Below, piece by piece: positions 8,251-15,989 of a stretch of 46,409 nucleotides of DNA (the first letter of the stretch is position 1; the number at the start of each line of letters is the position of its first letter). Source of the DNA: Chitinophagales bacterium (lineage in GTDB: Bacteria; Bacteroidota; Bacteroidia; Chitinophagales; UBA10324); assembly GCA_025056305.1 (NCBI GenBank), contig JANWWJ010000005.1:1-46409 (forward strand). The letters run 5' to 3'. Made by a program: the position numbers and the translations under genes. The notes under the pieces are model-generated. The model searched no databases. It was given only the letters and a program-made list of their open reading frames with translations, and had not been told where the DNA came from.

Positions 8251-9384
8251 GTGGCAAAAATTATTCTGATAGGCTCGGCTCATCCTTTCCGCGGTGGGTT
8301 GGCAGCCTTCAACGAGCGCCTGTTGTCGGCATGGCTGAATCAAGGCCACCAGGCTTGCATCTACACTTTTACGGTTCAATATCCGGAGTGGCTTTTTCCC
8401 GGCAAGTCGCAGTACAGCAACCGGCCCAGGCCGGAATTACCCATTCGCCAGGCCATTCATTCGCTAAACCCGATTAACTGGTTCAGACATGGTTTGCATA
8501 TCCGTCGGCTAAAGCCAGACCTGCTGGTATTCAAATTTTGGTTGCCCTACATGGGGCCCTGCTTTGGCACGTTGGCGCGGCTGGTGCGTGGGAACCATGC
8601 GACCCGCGTAACGGCTATATTGGACAACGTGATCCCACACGAGCATCGTGTTGGAGACAAACTTTTTACCCGCTATTTTTTAAAAGCATGCGATTGCTTC
8701 GTGGTCATGTCGGCACAGGTGGAGCGTGACTTAAGCAATCTCGGATTCTTTCAGCCCATCCTGCGGTTGTTTCATCCGCCTTACGATTACGGTCCCGCAC
8801 CCGATCAAAAAACGGCACGAAAACTATTAAATCTGCCTGATGATGGCCTGTACGCCTTGTTCTTCGGCTTCGTTCGCCGATACAAAGGCCTTGACCTTTT
8901 GTTAGAGGCGCTGGCTGACGCCCGTTTGCGTTCGCTCAACATCAAACTCCTGGTGGCTGGTGAATTTTACGAGCCTGTTGCTTCATACCGCCACATGGTG
9001 GAGGAGCTAAACCTTGTCGGCAACGTGATCTTTCATGATTGGTTTATTGAAGACGAACACGTACCTCTATATTTAAGCGCCTGTGATCTGGTGGTACTTC
9101 CCTACCGGGAGGCAACGCAAAGTGGCATCGCGCATTTGGCCTTTCACTACGGTAAGCCAGTGCTGGCTACTGCAGTGGGAGGTTTACCTGAAGTAATCAT
9201 TCCGTATCGGAACGGATTGCTTGCCGATCCCCATCCAACAGCTCTGGCCGAGGCCTTATATAAGCTGGCCGACAGGGAATTGCTCTTTCGGCTAAGCCAA
9301 GGTACCAGCAGCCCTGTCGAGCAGTTGTGGGATCGATTTGCTGCCTCAGTGGTGGAGGGTTGTTTAGGCAAAATGAAAATGTAA
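8251..9384 (+). CDS. Glycosyltransferase family 4
   Basis: 377 aa from GTG 8251, which yields MAKIILIGSAHPFRGGLAAFNERLL, the usual GT4 start in Bacteroidota; an upstream ATG at 8203 would overlap the sulfatase gene and add 16 unrelated residues. A purine-rich TTGGAGG lies about 18-24 bases ahead of the GTG, too far for a standard ribosome binding site. GT-B fold features: FFGFVRRYKGLDLLLEAL, then ACDLVVLPYREATQSGIAHLAFHYGKPVLAT, the E-x7-E-like donor-binding region. Probably makes a lipid-linked or surface polysaccharide; sugar specificity is unknown. Cotranscription with the two sulfatases is likely from spacing. Confidence 0.85.
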   Translation: MAKIILIGSAHPFRGGLAAFNERLLSAWLNQGHQACIYTFTVQYPEWLFPGKSQYSNRPRPELPIRQAIHSLNPINWFRHGLHIRRLKPDLLVFKFWLPYMGPCFGTLARLVRGNHATRVTAILDNVIPHEHRVGDKLFTRYFLKACDCFVVMSAQVERDLSNLGFFQPILRLFHPPYDYGPAPDQKTARKLLNLPDDGLYALFFGFVRRYKGLDLLLEALADARLRSLNIKLLVAGEFYEPVASYRHMVEELNLVGNVIFHDWFIEDEHVPLYLSACDLVVLPYREATQSGIAHLAFHYGKPVLATAVGGLPEVIIPYRNGLLADPHPTALAEALYKLADRELLFRLSQGTSSPVEQLWDRFAASVVEGCLGKMKM

Positions 9385-9390
9385 AAATCA

Positions 9391-9398
9391 TATCTTTG
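9391..9398 (+). promoter_or_regulatory. -7 element TATCTTTG of rpsU
   Basis: Exact TAnnTTTG match, 22 bp ahead of the rpsU ATG at 9421; start of transcription near 9404. A matching -33 TTG at the usual spacing is not evident. No Shine-Dalgarno sequence lies between it and the ATG. Confidence 0.6.
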
Positions 9399-9420
9399 CG
9401 CCGCCAAAATCAAATTGCGA

Positions 9421-9609
9421 ATGCTCATCATTGACGCACGGGAAGCCGAGTCGTTAGATAAAGCGCTCAAGAAATACAAGAAAAAATTTGAAAAGGCAGG
9501 CATTTTGAAGGAGCTGCGCCGCCGTCAGGCGTATATTAAACCCTCCGTTGAGCGTCGGAATACCATTCTCCGTGCGATTTTCCGTGAAAAGATGAATCAT
9601 CAAAATTGA
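9421..9609 (+). CDS. rpsU: 30S ribosomal protein bS21
   Basis: 62 aa. Starts MLIIDAREAESLDKALKKYKKKFEKAG, the standard Bacteroidota bS21 start; a TTG six bases upstream is ignored for this reason. The basic helices KALKKYKKKFEK and LRRRQAYIKPSVERR match the family over the whole length. In Bacteroidota bS21 helps bury the 16S anti-Shine-Dalgarno tail, which fits the absence of Shine-Dalgarno sequences on most genes here. First gene of the conserved rpsU-xerC-hpf-tRNA-tuf block. Confidence 0.95.
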   Translation: MLIIDAREAESLDKALKKYKKKFEKAGILKELRRRQAYIKPSVERRNTILRAIFREKMNHQN

Positions 9610-9643
9610 CGACCCCATCTTTCGCTACTTAGGGGTGTTGCGG

Positions 9644-9674
9644 TTGGCTGCTCTACAGTGCTTTTTTACATTTG
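9644..9674 (+). promoter_or_regulatory. Promoter of xerC-hpf
   Basis: TTG (9644-9646), 20-bp spacer, TACATTTG (9667-9674): good match to the -33/-7 consensus. It lies 17 bp ahead of the xerC ATG. Confidence 0.6.
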
Positions 9675-9691
9675 CCTGAGGGCAGGCCTCG

Positions 9692-10576
9692 ATGGAGCTG
9701 GCGACTTTCTTCAATTATCTTCAATACGAAAAACGTTATAGCCCACATACGCTTGCGGCTTACCGCAACGATCTGCAGCAATTTTGTTCCTTTTTATCCT
9801 CGACCTACCAGATCCGGGAGGCCAGAGAAATAGCGGCGCAGCACATCCGTTCATGGATTGTATACATGGTAGAACACCAGGTGGGTGCCCGCAGCATCAA
9901 TCGAAAAATTTCGGCTTTACAGAGTTTCTTTCGTTTCCTGAAACGGAGTGGCAAGTTACAAGCCAATCCGATGCGCGGCATAACGGCACCTAAGGCCCCG
10001 AAACGGCTTCCGGACTTTATTCCGAGTAGTCATCTGCAGCATTTGTTCAACAGCATCGAGCATGGCAACGACTTTCCCGGCTTGCGCAACCGCCTGATCC
10101 TGGAATTGCTGTATGCTACCGGCATGCGTCGGGCCGAACTCATTGCGCTTAGCGATGACGCCATTGATTGGAACCGCAATTACGTGCGGGTGTTGGGTAA
10201 AGGCAACAAGCAGCGCTTGATTCCAATTGGAGTAAGTCTTCAAGAATCAATAAAAAAGTATCTTGAAGTAAGAAACCAACATTTCGGGCGAAGCAGTTTT
10301 GCACGTTTGGTTGTTTCGGATCGTGGAAAAGAAATGAATCCACGCAGCGTTTATGAAATTGTGCGGCGTTTGTTAAAGCAGATGTCTCATGTATCACGGT
10401 GCAGTCCGCATGTATTGCGCCATACGTTTGCTACGCACTTGCTTAGCAACGGAGCAGAACTACAGGCGATCAAGGAGCTGTTGGGGCATGCTTCGTTGGC
10501 CGCTACGCAGGTGTACACCCATAATACCGTGGAGCAACTTAAAGCCATCTACCGGAAAGCACATCCTAAAGCATAA
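9692..10576 (+). CDS. xerC: Tyrosine recombinase XerC/XerD
   Basis: 294 aa, full length for the family. N-terminal SAM-like core-binding domain about 1-85 (FFNYLQYEKRYSPHTLAAYRNDLQQF), catalytic domain about 105-285. Catalytic residues are all visible: Arg in TGMRRAEL, Lys in VLGKGNKQR, His-x-x-Arg in HVLRHTFATHLL, His in LGHASLAATQ and the nucleophile Tyr in VYTHN. Resolves chromosome dimers at dif. Its place between rpsU and hpf is conserved in Bacteroidota, so this is the chromosomal Xer protein and not an integrase. Whether it is better called XerC or XerD cannot be settled from one sequence. Confidence 0.9.
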   Translation: MELATFFNYLQYEKRYSPHTLAAYRNDLQQFCSFLSSTYQIREAREIAAQHIRSWIVYMVEHQVGARSINRKISALQSFFRFLKRSGKLQANPMRGITAPKAPKRLPDFIPSSHLQHLFNSIEHGNDFPGLRNRLILELLYATGMRRAELIALSDDAIDWNRNYVRVLGKGNKQRLIPIGVSLQESIKKYLEVRNQHFGRSSFARLVVSDRGKEMNPRSVYEIVRRLLKQMSHVSRCSPHVLRHTFATHLLSNGAELQAIKELLGHASLAATQVYTHNTVEQLKAIYRKAHPKA

Positions 10577-10580
10577 GATT

Positions 10581-10904
10581 ATGAAAGGAACACAAAACCG
10601 GAATTTGCCGATTCAAATTCACTCTATTCATTTTGACACCGACCGGAAGCTGGAGCAACGCATTCAAGAAAAGCTTAACAAGTTAAATCGCTTCTGTTCG
10701 CGTATTGACGGGATTCAGGTGATCCTAAAACTGGATCACAATAAAGGGGTGGTTAAGGACAAGATCGCCGAAATAAGGGTGCATGTACCGGGGAAAACTT
10801 TATATGCGGAAGAGAGCAGTAAACTCTTCGAAGAAGCAGTTGATTTCGCTGTTGATGCAATCGTGCGTCAGGTAAAAAAGCACATGGAAAAGATCCGTGA
10901 GTGA
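10581..10904 (+). CDS. hpf: Ribosome hibernation promoting factor (short HPF/RaiA type)
   Basis: 107 aa from ATG 10581, four bases after the xerC stop. Contains the beta-alpha-beta-beta-beta-alpha fold of HPF: IQIHSIHFDTDRKLEQRIQEKLNKLNRF, then VKDKIAEIRVHVPGKTLYAEE and LFEEAVDFAVDAIVRQVKKHMEKIRE. Binds the 30S decoding region in stationary phase and blocks translation. It is the short form without the C-terminal dimerisation domain. Cotranscribed with xerC. Confidence 0.9.
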   Translation: MKGTQNRNLPIQIHSIHFDTDRKLEQRIQEKLNKLNRFCSRIDGIQVILKLDHNKGVVKDKIAEIRVHVPGKTLYAEESSKLFEEAVDFAVDAIVRQVKKHMEKIRE

Positions 10905-10936
10905 GGGGGCCGGCACGGTAAAGTCAATTCTGTAAG

Positions 10937-10944
10937 TATATTTG
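10937..10944 (+). promoter_or_regulatory. Putative -7 element TATATTTG for the tRNA-tuf transcript
   Basis: Exact TAnnTTTG match in the 153-bp gap between hpf and the first tRNA. Just downstream, ATGGCC / GGCCAT (10974-10992) can form a small hairpin in the leader. No convincing -33 element. Confidence 0.45.
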
Positions 10945-11057
10945 CACACCTTTTTGAAAAAGGCAGCATAGTGGTATGGCCATTTCAAGGCCATGCATTG
11001 AAAAGAAGAGATAGCAGGCGCGTTCTGCGGTGGCTTGCCAACCGGAGTGGCCAACAG

Positions 11058-11131
11058 GCCGATGTAGCTCAGTTGGTTAGAGCTACTGATTTGTAATCAG
11101 TGGGTCGGGGGTTCGAGTCCCTCCATCGGCT
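11058..11131 (+). tRNA. tRNA-Thr (anticodon TGT)
   Basis: Acceptor GCCGATG pairs with CATCGGC (11124-11130); D-arm TAGCTCAGTTGG; anticodon loop TTTGTAA on a CTGA/TCAG stem; T-arm GGGGGTTCGAGTCCCTC. CCA is not encoded. Confidence 0.95.
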
Positions 11132-11173
11132 CGCAAGCAGCTTCGGAAACAAACGGAGCGGTTGCACTGCATC

Positions 11174-11257
11174 GGGGAGATACCAAAGTGGCCAACTGGG
11201 CCTGACTGTAAATCAGGTGGCTTTACGCCTTCGTAGGTTCGAATCCTGCTCTCCCCA
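11174..11257 (+). tRNA. tRNA-Tyr (anticodon GTA)
   Basis: Acceptor GGGGAGA pairs with TCTCCCC; anticodon loop CTGTAAA with GTA; long variable arm (GTGGCTTTACGCC) as expected for bacterial tRNA-Tyr; T-arm TAGGTTCGAATCCTG. CCA not encoded. Confidence 0.95.
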
Positions 11258-11315
11258 CGAAAGCCACCCCTTAAGCAGGTGAGGGAAATAAGCAGCCGGG
11301 GTTGGCTGATGGCAT

Positions 11316-11388
11316 GCGGGAGTAGCTCAGGTGGTAGAGCATCAGCCTTCCAAGCTGAGGGTCGCGGGTTCGAGTCTCGTCTCCCGCT
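11316..11388 (+). tRNA. tRNA-Gly (anticodon TCC)
   Basis: Acceptor GCGGGAG pairs with CTCCCGC; anticodon stem TCAGC/GCTGA with loop CTTCCAA; T-arm GCGGGTTCGAGTCTCGT. The following bases CCA (11389-11391) look encoded, unlike in the neighbouring tRNAs. Confidence 0.95.
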
Positions 11389-11417
11389 CCAAGGTTCTAA
11401 TCGCAGGACGCCCACAG

Positions 11418-11490
11418 GCCAATGTAGCTCAGTTGGTAGAGCACATCCATGGTAAGGATGTGGTCGCCGGTTCGATTCCGGCCATTGGCT
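11418..11490 (+). tRNA. tRNA-Thr (anticodon GGT)
   Basis: Acceptor GCCAATG pairs with CATTGGC; D-arm TAGCTCAGTTGGTAGAGC; anticodon stem CATCC/GGATG with loop ATGGTAA; T-arm GCCGGTTCGATTCCGGC. Second threonine tRNA of the cluster. Confidence 0.95.
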
Positions 11491-11508
11491 CGGCGCTCGC
11501 CATCAGCA

Positions 11509-11581
11509 AGCCTTGTAGCTTAAAGGAAAGAGCGGCTGCGCATCGGGCAGCAGGTGTTCTGATCGTGTCGGAACCAAGGCT
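11509..11581 (+). other. tRNA-like cloverleaf in the tuf leader (probable tRNA relic)
   Basis: A 73-base stretch between tRNA-Thr and tuf folds as a cloverleaf: acceptor AGCCTTG/CAAGGCT (7 bp), TA linker, D-stem GCTT/GAGC with GG in the loop, anticodon stem GCTGC/GCAGC with a 7-base loop, 4-base variable region, and a 6-bp T-arm GTTCTG/CGGAAC with a 7-base loop. Two canonical features are missing: U33 (the loop is GCATCGG) and the TTCRA motif of the T-loop (loop is ATCGTGT). It is therefore unlikely to be a working tRNA. The D-arm region TGTAGCTTAAAGGAAAGAGC is close to that of genuine tRNAs, so decay from a former fifth tRNA of the cluster is the simplest reading. It could also act as a leader structure for tuf. 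Confidence 0.45.
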
Positions 11582-11632
11582 CAGGATCTAAGATCCTTGA
11601 AAGAAAAATTATAAAAACAATTAATTTAAAAA

Positions 11633-12820
11633 ATGGCAAAGGAAAAATTTGAACGCACAAAACCTCATGTGAACGTAGGAACCATCGGCCACGTTGACCA
11701 CGGCAAAACCACGCTTACATCGGCCATTACGTACGTATTGTCCAAGCAGGGGCTGGCTGAGATGAAGACGTACGATGCCATCGACAATGCTCCGGAAGAA
11801 AAAGAGCGAGGCATCACCATCAACACAGCTCACGTGGAATACCAGACGGCCAATCGGCATTATGCCCACGTAGATTGCCCTGGCCATGCCGACTACATTA
11901 AAAACATGGTCACCGGTGCCGCTCAGATGGACGGGGCCATTCTGGTGGTCGCTGCTACCGATGGGCCCATGCCCCAGACCCGTGAGCACATCCTGCTGGC
12001 CCGCCAGGTTGGTGTGCCTAAAATTGTTGTGTATTTAAATAAGGTGGATTTGGTGGACGACCCCGAACTCCTCGACCTTGTTGAAATGGAGGTGCGCGAA
12101 CTGCTCAACTTCTATGGCTTTGATGGCACGAATGCAGCCGTAATCCGCGGTTCAGCCCTCGCTGCACTAAATGATGATCCCGCTGGCATTAAATCCATAC
12201 AAGACCTTTTGGATGCCATTGATCGCGAAATCCCAGTACCGCCTCGTGCCAAAGACAAGCCCTTCCTGATGCCAATTGAAGACGTATTCTCCATCACCGG
12301 ACGCGGTACGGTAGCCACTGGCCGAATCGAGCGTGGCGTTATCCGAACTGGCGACCCGGTAGAAATCGTGGGTCTGCAGGAGCAGTCGCTAAAATCAACG
12401 GTTACTGGCGTAGAAATGTTCCGCAAGATTTTAGATGAAGGCGAGGCAGGAGATAACGTCGGGCTGTTGTTGCGGGGCATAGAAAAAGACGACATTCGCC
12501 GCGGTATGGTGGTCTGTGCTCCGGGTACGGTGACTCCCCACACCGAATTCAAATGCGAAGTGTACGTGCTCAGCAAGGAAGAAGGTGGCCGTCATACCCC
12601 CTTCTTCAGCAACTACCGTCCTCAATTTTACATGCGAACCACCGATGTGACCGGCGAAATAAGACTGCCTGAAGGAGTGGAAATGGTCATGCCGGGTGAT
12701 AACGTGAGCTTATTTGTCAAGCTGATTACGCCGGTGGCTATGGAAAAGGGGCTGCGGTTTGCCATCCGGGAAGGTGGCCGCACAGTAGGGGCCGGTCAGG
12801 TTACGGAGATCATCAAGTAA
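11633..12820 (+). CDS. tuf: Elongation factor Tu
   Basis: 395 aa, standard length. GTPase motifs: GHVDHGKT near residue 19 (P-loop), DCPGHADY (switch II) and NKVDLVDD. Domains 2 and 3 are complete ([14 protein letters not shown]; ends [11 protein letters not shown]). Delivers aminoacyl-tRNA to the ribosome. Preceded by four tRNA genes and a tRNA-like fold on the same strand, probably one transcript processed at the tRNAs. A terminator follows at 12840-12871. The leader just before the ATG is A/T-rich with no Shine-Dalgarno sequence. Confidence 0.98.
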   Translation: MAKEKFERTKPHVNVGTIGHVDHGKTTLTSAITYVLSKQGLAEMKTYDAIDNAPEEKERGITINTAHVEYQTANRHYAHVDCPGHADYIKNMVTGAAQMDGAILVVAATDGPMPQTREHILLARQVGVPKIVVYLNKVDLVDDPELLDLVEMEVRELLNFYGFDGTNAAVIRGSALAALNDDPAGIKSIQDLLDAIDREIPVPPRAKDKPFLMPIEDVFSITGRGTVATGRIERGVIRTGDPVEIVGLQEQSLKSTVTGVEMFRKILDEGEAGDNVGLLLRGIEKDDIRRGMVVCAPGTVTPHTEFKCEVYVLSKEEGGRHTPFFSNYRPQFYMRTTDVTGEIRLPEGVEMVMPGDNVSLFVKLITPVAMEKGLRFAIREGGRTVGAGQVTEIIK

Positions 12821-12839
12821 TTTTGCCATAACCAAGCAG

Positions 12840-12871
12840 AAGGTTACAGGTTTTGATCCCTGTAACCTTTT
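12840..12871 (+). terminator. Rho-independent terminator after tuf
   Basis: 11-bp perfect stem AAGGTTACAGG / CCTGTAACCTT with an 8-base loop and a T-run directly after, 20 bp past the tuf stop. It separates tuf from tRNA-Trp and secE-nusG-rplK, so the latter either rely on read-through or an unseen promoter in the 28 bp before tRNA-Trp. Confidence 0.85.
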
Positions 12872-12898
12872 GCCATTGACCACATGAGCGGAACGAAC

Positions 12899-12969
12899 AC
12901 GGGCATAGTTCAATGGTAGAATAGCGGTCTCCAAAACCGTTGATGGGAGTTCGAATCTCTCTGCCCGTG
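12899..12969 (+). tRNA. tRNA-Trp (anticodon CCA)
   Basis: Acceptor ACGGGCA pairs with TGCCCGT; anticodon stem GCGGT/ACCGT-like with loop CTCCAAA; T-arm GGGAGTTCGAATCTCTC. Its position between tuf and secE is conserved in bacteria. Confidence 0.95.
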
Positions 12970-12984
12970 CAAATTCATTAGTGC

Positions 12985-13179
12985 ATGAAGCGTGTTCGGG
13001 AGTATTTTTCCGACATGTACGTCGAAATGACGCAAAAGGTGTCATGGCCCACTTGGGAAGAGCTCCAAGAGAGTTTGGTGGTTGTGTCGGTAGCCATTTT
13101 GCTGCTCACCTTTGTGGTATGGATCATGAATGAAATTTCCAACCTGACCATGACCACTTTTTACCAACTGTTCAGATAA
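12985..13179 (+). CDS. secE: Protein translocase subunit SecE
   Basis: 64 aa, the short single-span form. Amphipathic N-terminal helix [30 protein letters not shown] with the conserved [10 protein letters not shown] motif, then one membrane segment [17 protein letters not shown]. Clamps SecY in the Sec translocon. Starts 15 bp after tRNA-Trp; nusG follows after 11 bp. Confidence 0.95.
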   Translation: MKRVREYFSDMYVEMTQKVSWPTWEELQESLVVVSVAILLLTFVVWIMNEISNLTMTTFYQLFR

Positions 13180-13190
13180 GATTGTGCTGC

Positions 13191-13736
13191 ATGACACAAG
13201 AGAAGAAATGGTATGTGATGAAGGTGCTCAGCGGCAAGGAGCGCAAGGTCCGCGATTACGTAGAAGGAGAGATCCGGCGCAGCGGTTGGCAACATATCAT
13301 AACGCAGGTACTGGTACCTATGGAAAAAGTATATAAAGTCAAAGAGGGCAAGAAGGTCATCAAAGAGCGCGTCTTCTTTCCCGGTTACGTTTTGATCGAA
13401 GCCGACCCGGCCTTAATGACCACCGACATTTTAAATGCCATACGTCAGGTAAGTGGTGTGTTGGGCTTTTTAGGGGGAAACAACCCTCAGGCCTTGAGGA
13501 AATCAGAAGTTAACCGCATCCTTGGAAAGGTAGATGAAATGGCTGAGGCCGGAGAAACACTTACCGAGCCCTTTTTGGTGGGCGAGAATGTTAAAATCAT
13601 TGATGGTCCCTTCAATACTTTTATTGGCGTGATTGAAGAAGTAAATGAACAAAAGAAGAAGCTTAAAGTAAACGTTCGCATTTTTGGACGTAAAACGCCG
13701 GTAGAACTTTCGTTTGGGCAGGTTGAAAAGGCATAG
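13191..13736 (+). CDS. nusG: Transcription termination/antitermination protein NusG
   Basis: 181 aa from ATG 13191 (a TTG at 13182 would add three residues, MCC). NGN domain about 1-115 starts [24 protein letters not shown] domain about 125-181 contains [22 protein letters not shown]. Binds RNA polymerase and couples it to ribosome or Rho. In the secE-nusG-rplK unit. Confidence 0.97.
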   Translation: MTQEKKWYVMKVLSGKERKVRDYVEGEIRRSGWQHIITQVLVPMEKVYKVKEGKKVIKERVFFPGYVLIEADPALMTTDILNAIRQVSGVLGFLGGNNPQALRKSEVNRILGKVDEMAEAGETLTEPFLVGENVKIIDGPFNTFIGVIEEVNEQKKKLKVNVRIFGRKTPVELSFGQVEKA

Positions 13737-13779
13737 CCAAAAAGTTTTTTAATGCACAGAAATTTTAATTTTTCACACA

Positions 13780-14223
13780 ATGGCTAAAGAAATTGAGGCA
13801 TACGTTAAGCTGCAGGTTAAAGGAGGCCAGGCTAATCCGGCCCCGCCTATAGGACCGGCTCTTGGTTCCAAGGGGGTTAACATCATGGAGTTTTGTAAAC
13901 GCTTCAACGCCCAAACGCAGGATAAACTGGGCAAAACCTTACCTGTCATCATTACCGTTTACAAAGACAAATCGTTTGATTTTGTCATCAAGCAGCCACC
14001 GGTATCCGTAAGCATTCTGGAGGCGATCAAGAAAGAAAAAGGAAGCGCCGTACCTAACCGAAATAAGATTGGCACAATTACGTGGGAACAGATCCGTAAG
14101 ATTGCGGAGGAAAAAATGCCTGATCTGAACTGCTTCACACTCGAAAGTGCCATGAAAATGGTTGCAGGCACAGCCCGGTCTATGGGGGTGGTTGTAGAAG
14201 GTAAGGAACCCTGGAAATCATGA
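13780..14223 (+). CDS. rplK: 50S ribosomal protein uL11
   Basis: 147 aa, full length. N-terminal domain [36 protein letters not shown]-terminal RNA-binding domain [22 protein letters not shown] ... [15 protein letters not shown]. Normally followed by rplA-rplJ-rplL-rpoB-rpoC; here the next gene is pckA, and no trace of rplA is seen in the 123-bp gap. Confidence 0.97.
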   Translation: MAKEIEAYVKLQVKGGQANPAPPIGPALGSKGVNIMEFCKRFNAQTQDKLGKTLPVIITVYKDKSFDFVIKQPPVSVSILEAIKKEKGSAVPNRNKIGTITWEQIRKIAEEKMPDLNCFTLESAMKMVAGTARSMGVVVEGKEPWKS

Positions 14224-14243
14224 TTAGTGATCAAGATGGTTGG

Positions 14244-14280
14244 CCGGAACGGTGTTCCGGAAAAGCCTCCTTTCTTTTTG
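14244..14280 (+). terminator. Possible terminator after rplK
   Basis: 7-bp stem CCGGAAC/GTTCCGG (14244-14260) with a 3-base loop. A T-rich tract (TTTCTTTTT) follows, but 10 bases later than usual, so the call is tentative. If real, it ends the secE-nusG-rplK transcript. Confidence 0.4.
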
Positions 14281-14321
14281 ATGCCGGCAAGCCCCAGCAT
14301 CAGTGTCGGGTAGCCCGGCAT
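14281..14321 (+). repeat. Inverted repeat in the pckA leader
   Basis: Arms ATGCCGG (14281-14287) and CCGGCAT (14315-14321) enclose 27 bases that contain a second pair CCCC/CGGG-like. It lies 25 bp ahead of the pckA ATG and could be an RNA structure or a protein site. No known riboswitch class is recognised. Confidence 0.35.
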
Positions 14322-14346
14322 AACGGTTTCCCTAAAACTTTTTTTT

Positions 14347-15963
14347 ATGCATGAACTGGGTACCCGCAATCCCGCTCACAGCATTGCTCAATACGGCATC
14401 CGGGGAAAACACACGGCATTCTGGAATCTAAGTCCCGACCAGCTCATCGATCGCACTGTCGAACTGGGTTTGGGTACCCTTACCTCCACTGGCGCATTGG
14501 CCGTAGATACCGGTGAATTCACCGGTCGCGCGCCGAAAGACAAGTACATCGTCCGTGATGCCGTAACCGATTCCACGGTCTATTGGGGAGAAGTAAACCA
14601 ACCTTTTGAGGAAAAGTATTTCGAGCCTTTGCTGGCGGAATTGTTGGAGTACCTTTCCAACAGGGACGTTTACATCAAAGACGCCTATGCCTGTGCAGAT
14701 CCGGCTTATCGTCTGAACGTACGGGTGATTACGGAATTGCCCTGGGCAGCTTTGTTTGTGAGCAATCTTTTTTTGCGTTTTGCTGAAGATGAGCTGCTGT
14801 CGGCAACTCCACACTGGGTGATTTTTCATGCACCGGGTTTTAAGGCTCGTCCTGAACGCTATGGGTTGCGAGCGGGCAACTTTGCCATTCTCAACTTTAG
14901 CCGACGCACCATTTTGATTGGAGGTACTGCCTATACGGGAGAGATCAAGAAAGGCATTTTTACGGTTCTGAATTATGTGTTGCCCCAGCAACGAAACATC
15001 TTAAGCATGCATTGCTCAGCCAATCAAGGCTCCCAGGGTGACACGGCCATTTTCTTTGGACTGAGCGGTACGGGCAAAACAACGCTGAGTGCCGACCCCA
15101 ATCGATGCCTGATCGGCGATGATGAACACGGTTGGAGCGACCACGGCATTTTCAACTTTGAAGGGGGCTGCTATGCCAAGTGCGTCAATCTGTCAGAGGA
15201 GAAAGAGCCTCAGATCTTTCGCGCTGTCCGACGCGGTGCTTTGTTGGAAAACGTGCGCTTTTTTGCAGGCACGAATCAAGTGAATTACGATGATATTTCC
15301 GTTACCGAAAATACACGGGTCAGTTATCCGTTGCATTATATCGAAAATGCATTAATACCTTCTGTGGGGGGCCATCCGCGAAATATCTTTTTTCTTACCT
15401 GCGATGCTTTCGGAGTGCTGCCTCCTATTGCGCGGCTTTCTACAGGTCAGGCCATGTATTGGTTTTTATCCGGCTATACCGCCAAGGTTGCGGGTACCGA
15501 AGCTGGCATTACCGAACCCAAAGTCACCTTCTCTACCTGTTTTGGTGCACCCTTCCTGCCGCTCGACCCCAACCGGTACGCTACTATGTTAGCCGACAAA
15601 CTTCGCAAACATCAAGCTACCGTTTGGCTGGTCAACACAGGTTGGACAGGGGGCCCTTATGGGGTAGGTAGCCGTATGAAACTGAGTTACACGCGCCAGA
15701 TGATAGCCGAAGCTTTAGCGGGCCGCCTTCATGAAGTCCCCTACAAGATTCATCCGGTATTTAGACTTCATTATCCCGTTCGGTGTGCCGGAGTGCCCGA
15801 TGAGGTCATGGATCCGCGCAACACGTGGGCTGACCCCTTAGCTTATGATGTTCAAGCGGACAAGCTTGCCATCCAGTTTCGTCGCAATTTCACCAAGTTT
15901 GAAGCCACAGCAAGCAAGGAAGCACTCGCCGCTGCCCCTCAGCTCATGAGCGCAGCCACCTAA
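14347..15963 (+). CDS. pckA: Phosphoenolpyruvate carboxykinase (ATP)
   Basis: 538 aa, normal length. Converts oxaloacetate and ATP to PEP and CO2, the first step of gluconeogenesis. Motifs: GRAPKDKYIV near the start, P-loop GLSGTGKTTLSADPNR, metal site LIGDDEHGWSDHGIFNFEGGCYAK, and the adenine-binding NTGWTGGPYGVGSRMKLSYTRQMI. It follows rplK where ribosomal protein genes would be expected. The rsmE frame begins at or just after its stop (TAATG), so the two are probably cotranslated or cotranscribed. Confidence 0.97.
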   Translation: MHELGTRNPAHSIAQYGIRGKHTAFWNLSPDQLIDRTVELGLGTLTSTGALAVDTGEFTGRAPKDKYIVRDAVTDSTVYWGEVNQPFEEKYFEPLLAELLEYLSNRDVYIKDAYACADPAYRLNVRVITELPWAALFVSNLFLRFAEDELLSATPHWVIFHAPGFKARPERYGLRAGNFAILNFSRRTILIGGTAYTGEIKKGIFTVLNYVLPQQRNILSMHCSANQGSQGDTAIFFGLSGTGKTTLSADPNRCLIGDDEHGWSDHGIFNFEGGCYAKCVNLSEEKEPQIFRAVRRGALLENVRFFAGTNQVNYDDISVTENTRVSYPLHYIENALIPSVGGHPRNIFFLTCDAFGVLPPIARLSTGQAMYWFLSGYTAKVAGTEAGITEPKVTFSTCFGAPFLPLDPNRYATMLADKLRKHQATVWLVNTGWTGGPYGVGSRMKLSYTRQMIAEALAGRLHEVPYKIHPVFRLHYPVRCAGVPDEVMDPRNTWADPLAYDVQADKLAIQFRRNFTKFEATASKEALAAAPQLMSAAT

Positions 15964-15989
15964 TGTGCCGAGCGATCTCCGGTTTATTC

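Noticed and set aside
9692-10576. The tyrosine recombinase as an integrase of a mobile element
   Set aside because: Its neighbours rpsU and hpf are the conserved chromosomal context; no att-like repeats or mobile genes are near the tRNA cluster.
11509-11581. A functional fifth tRNA before tuf
   Set aside because: U33 and the T-loop TTC motif are missing, and the anticodon loop cannot be read with confidence; reported as a tRNA-like element instead.
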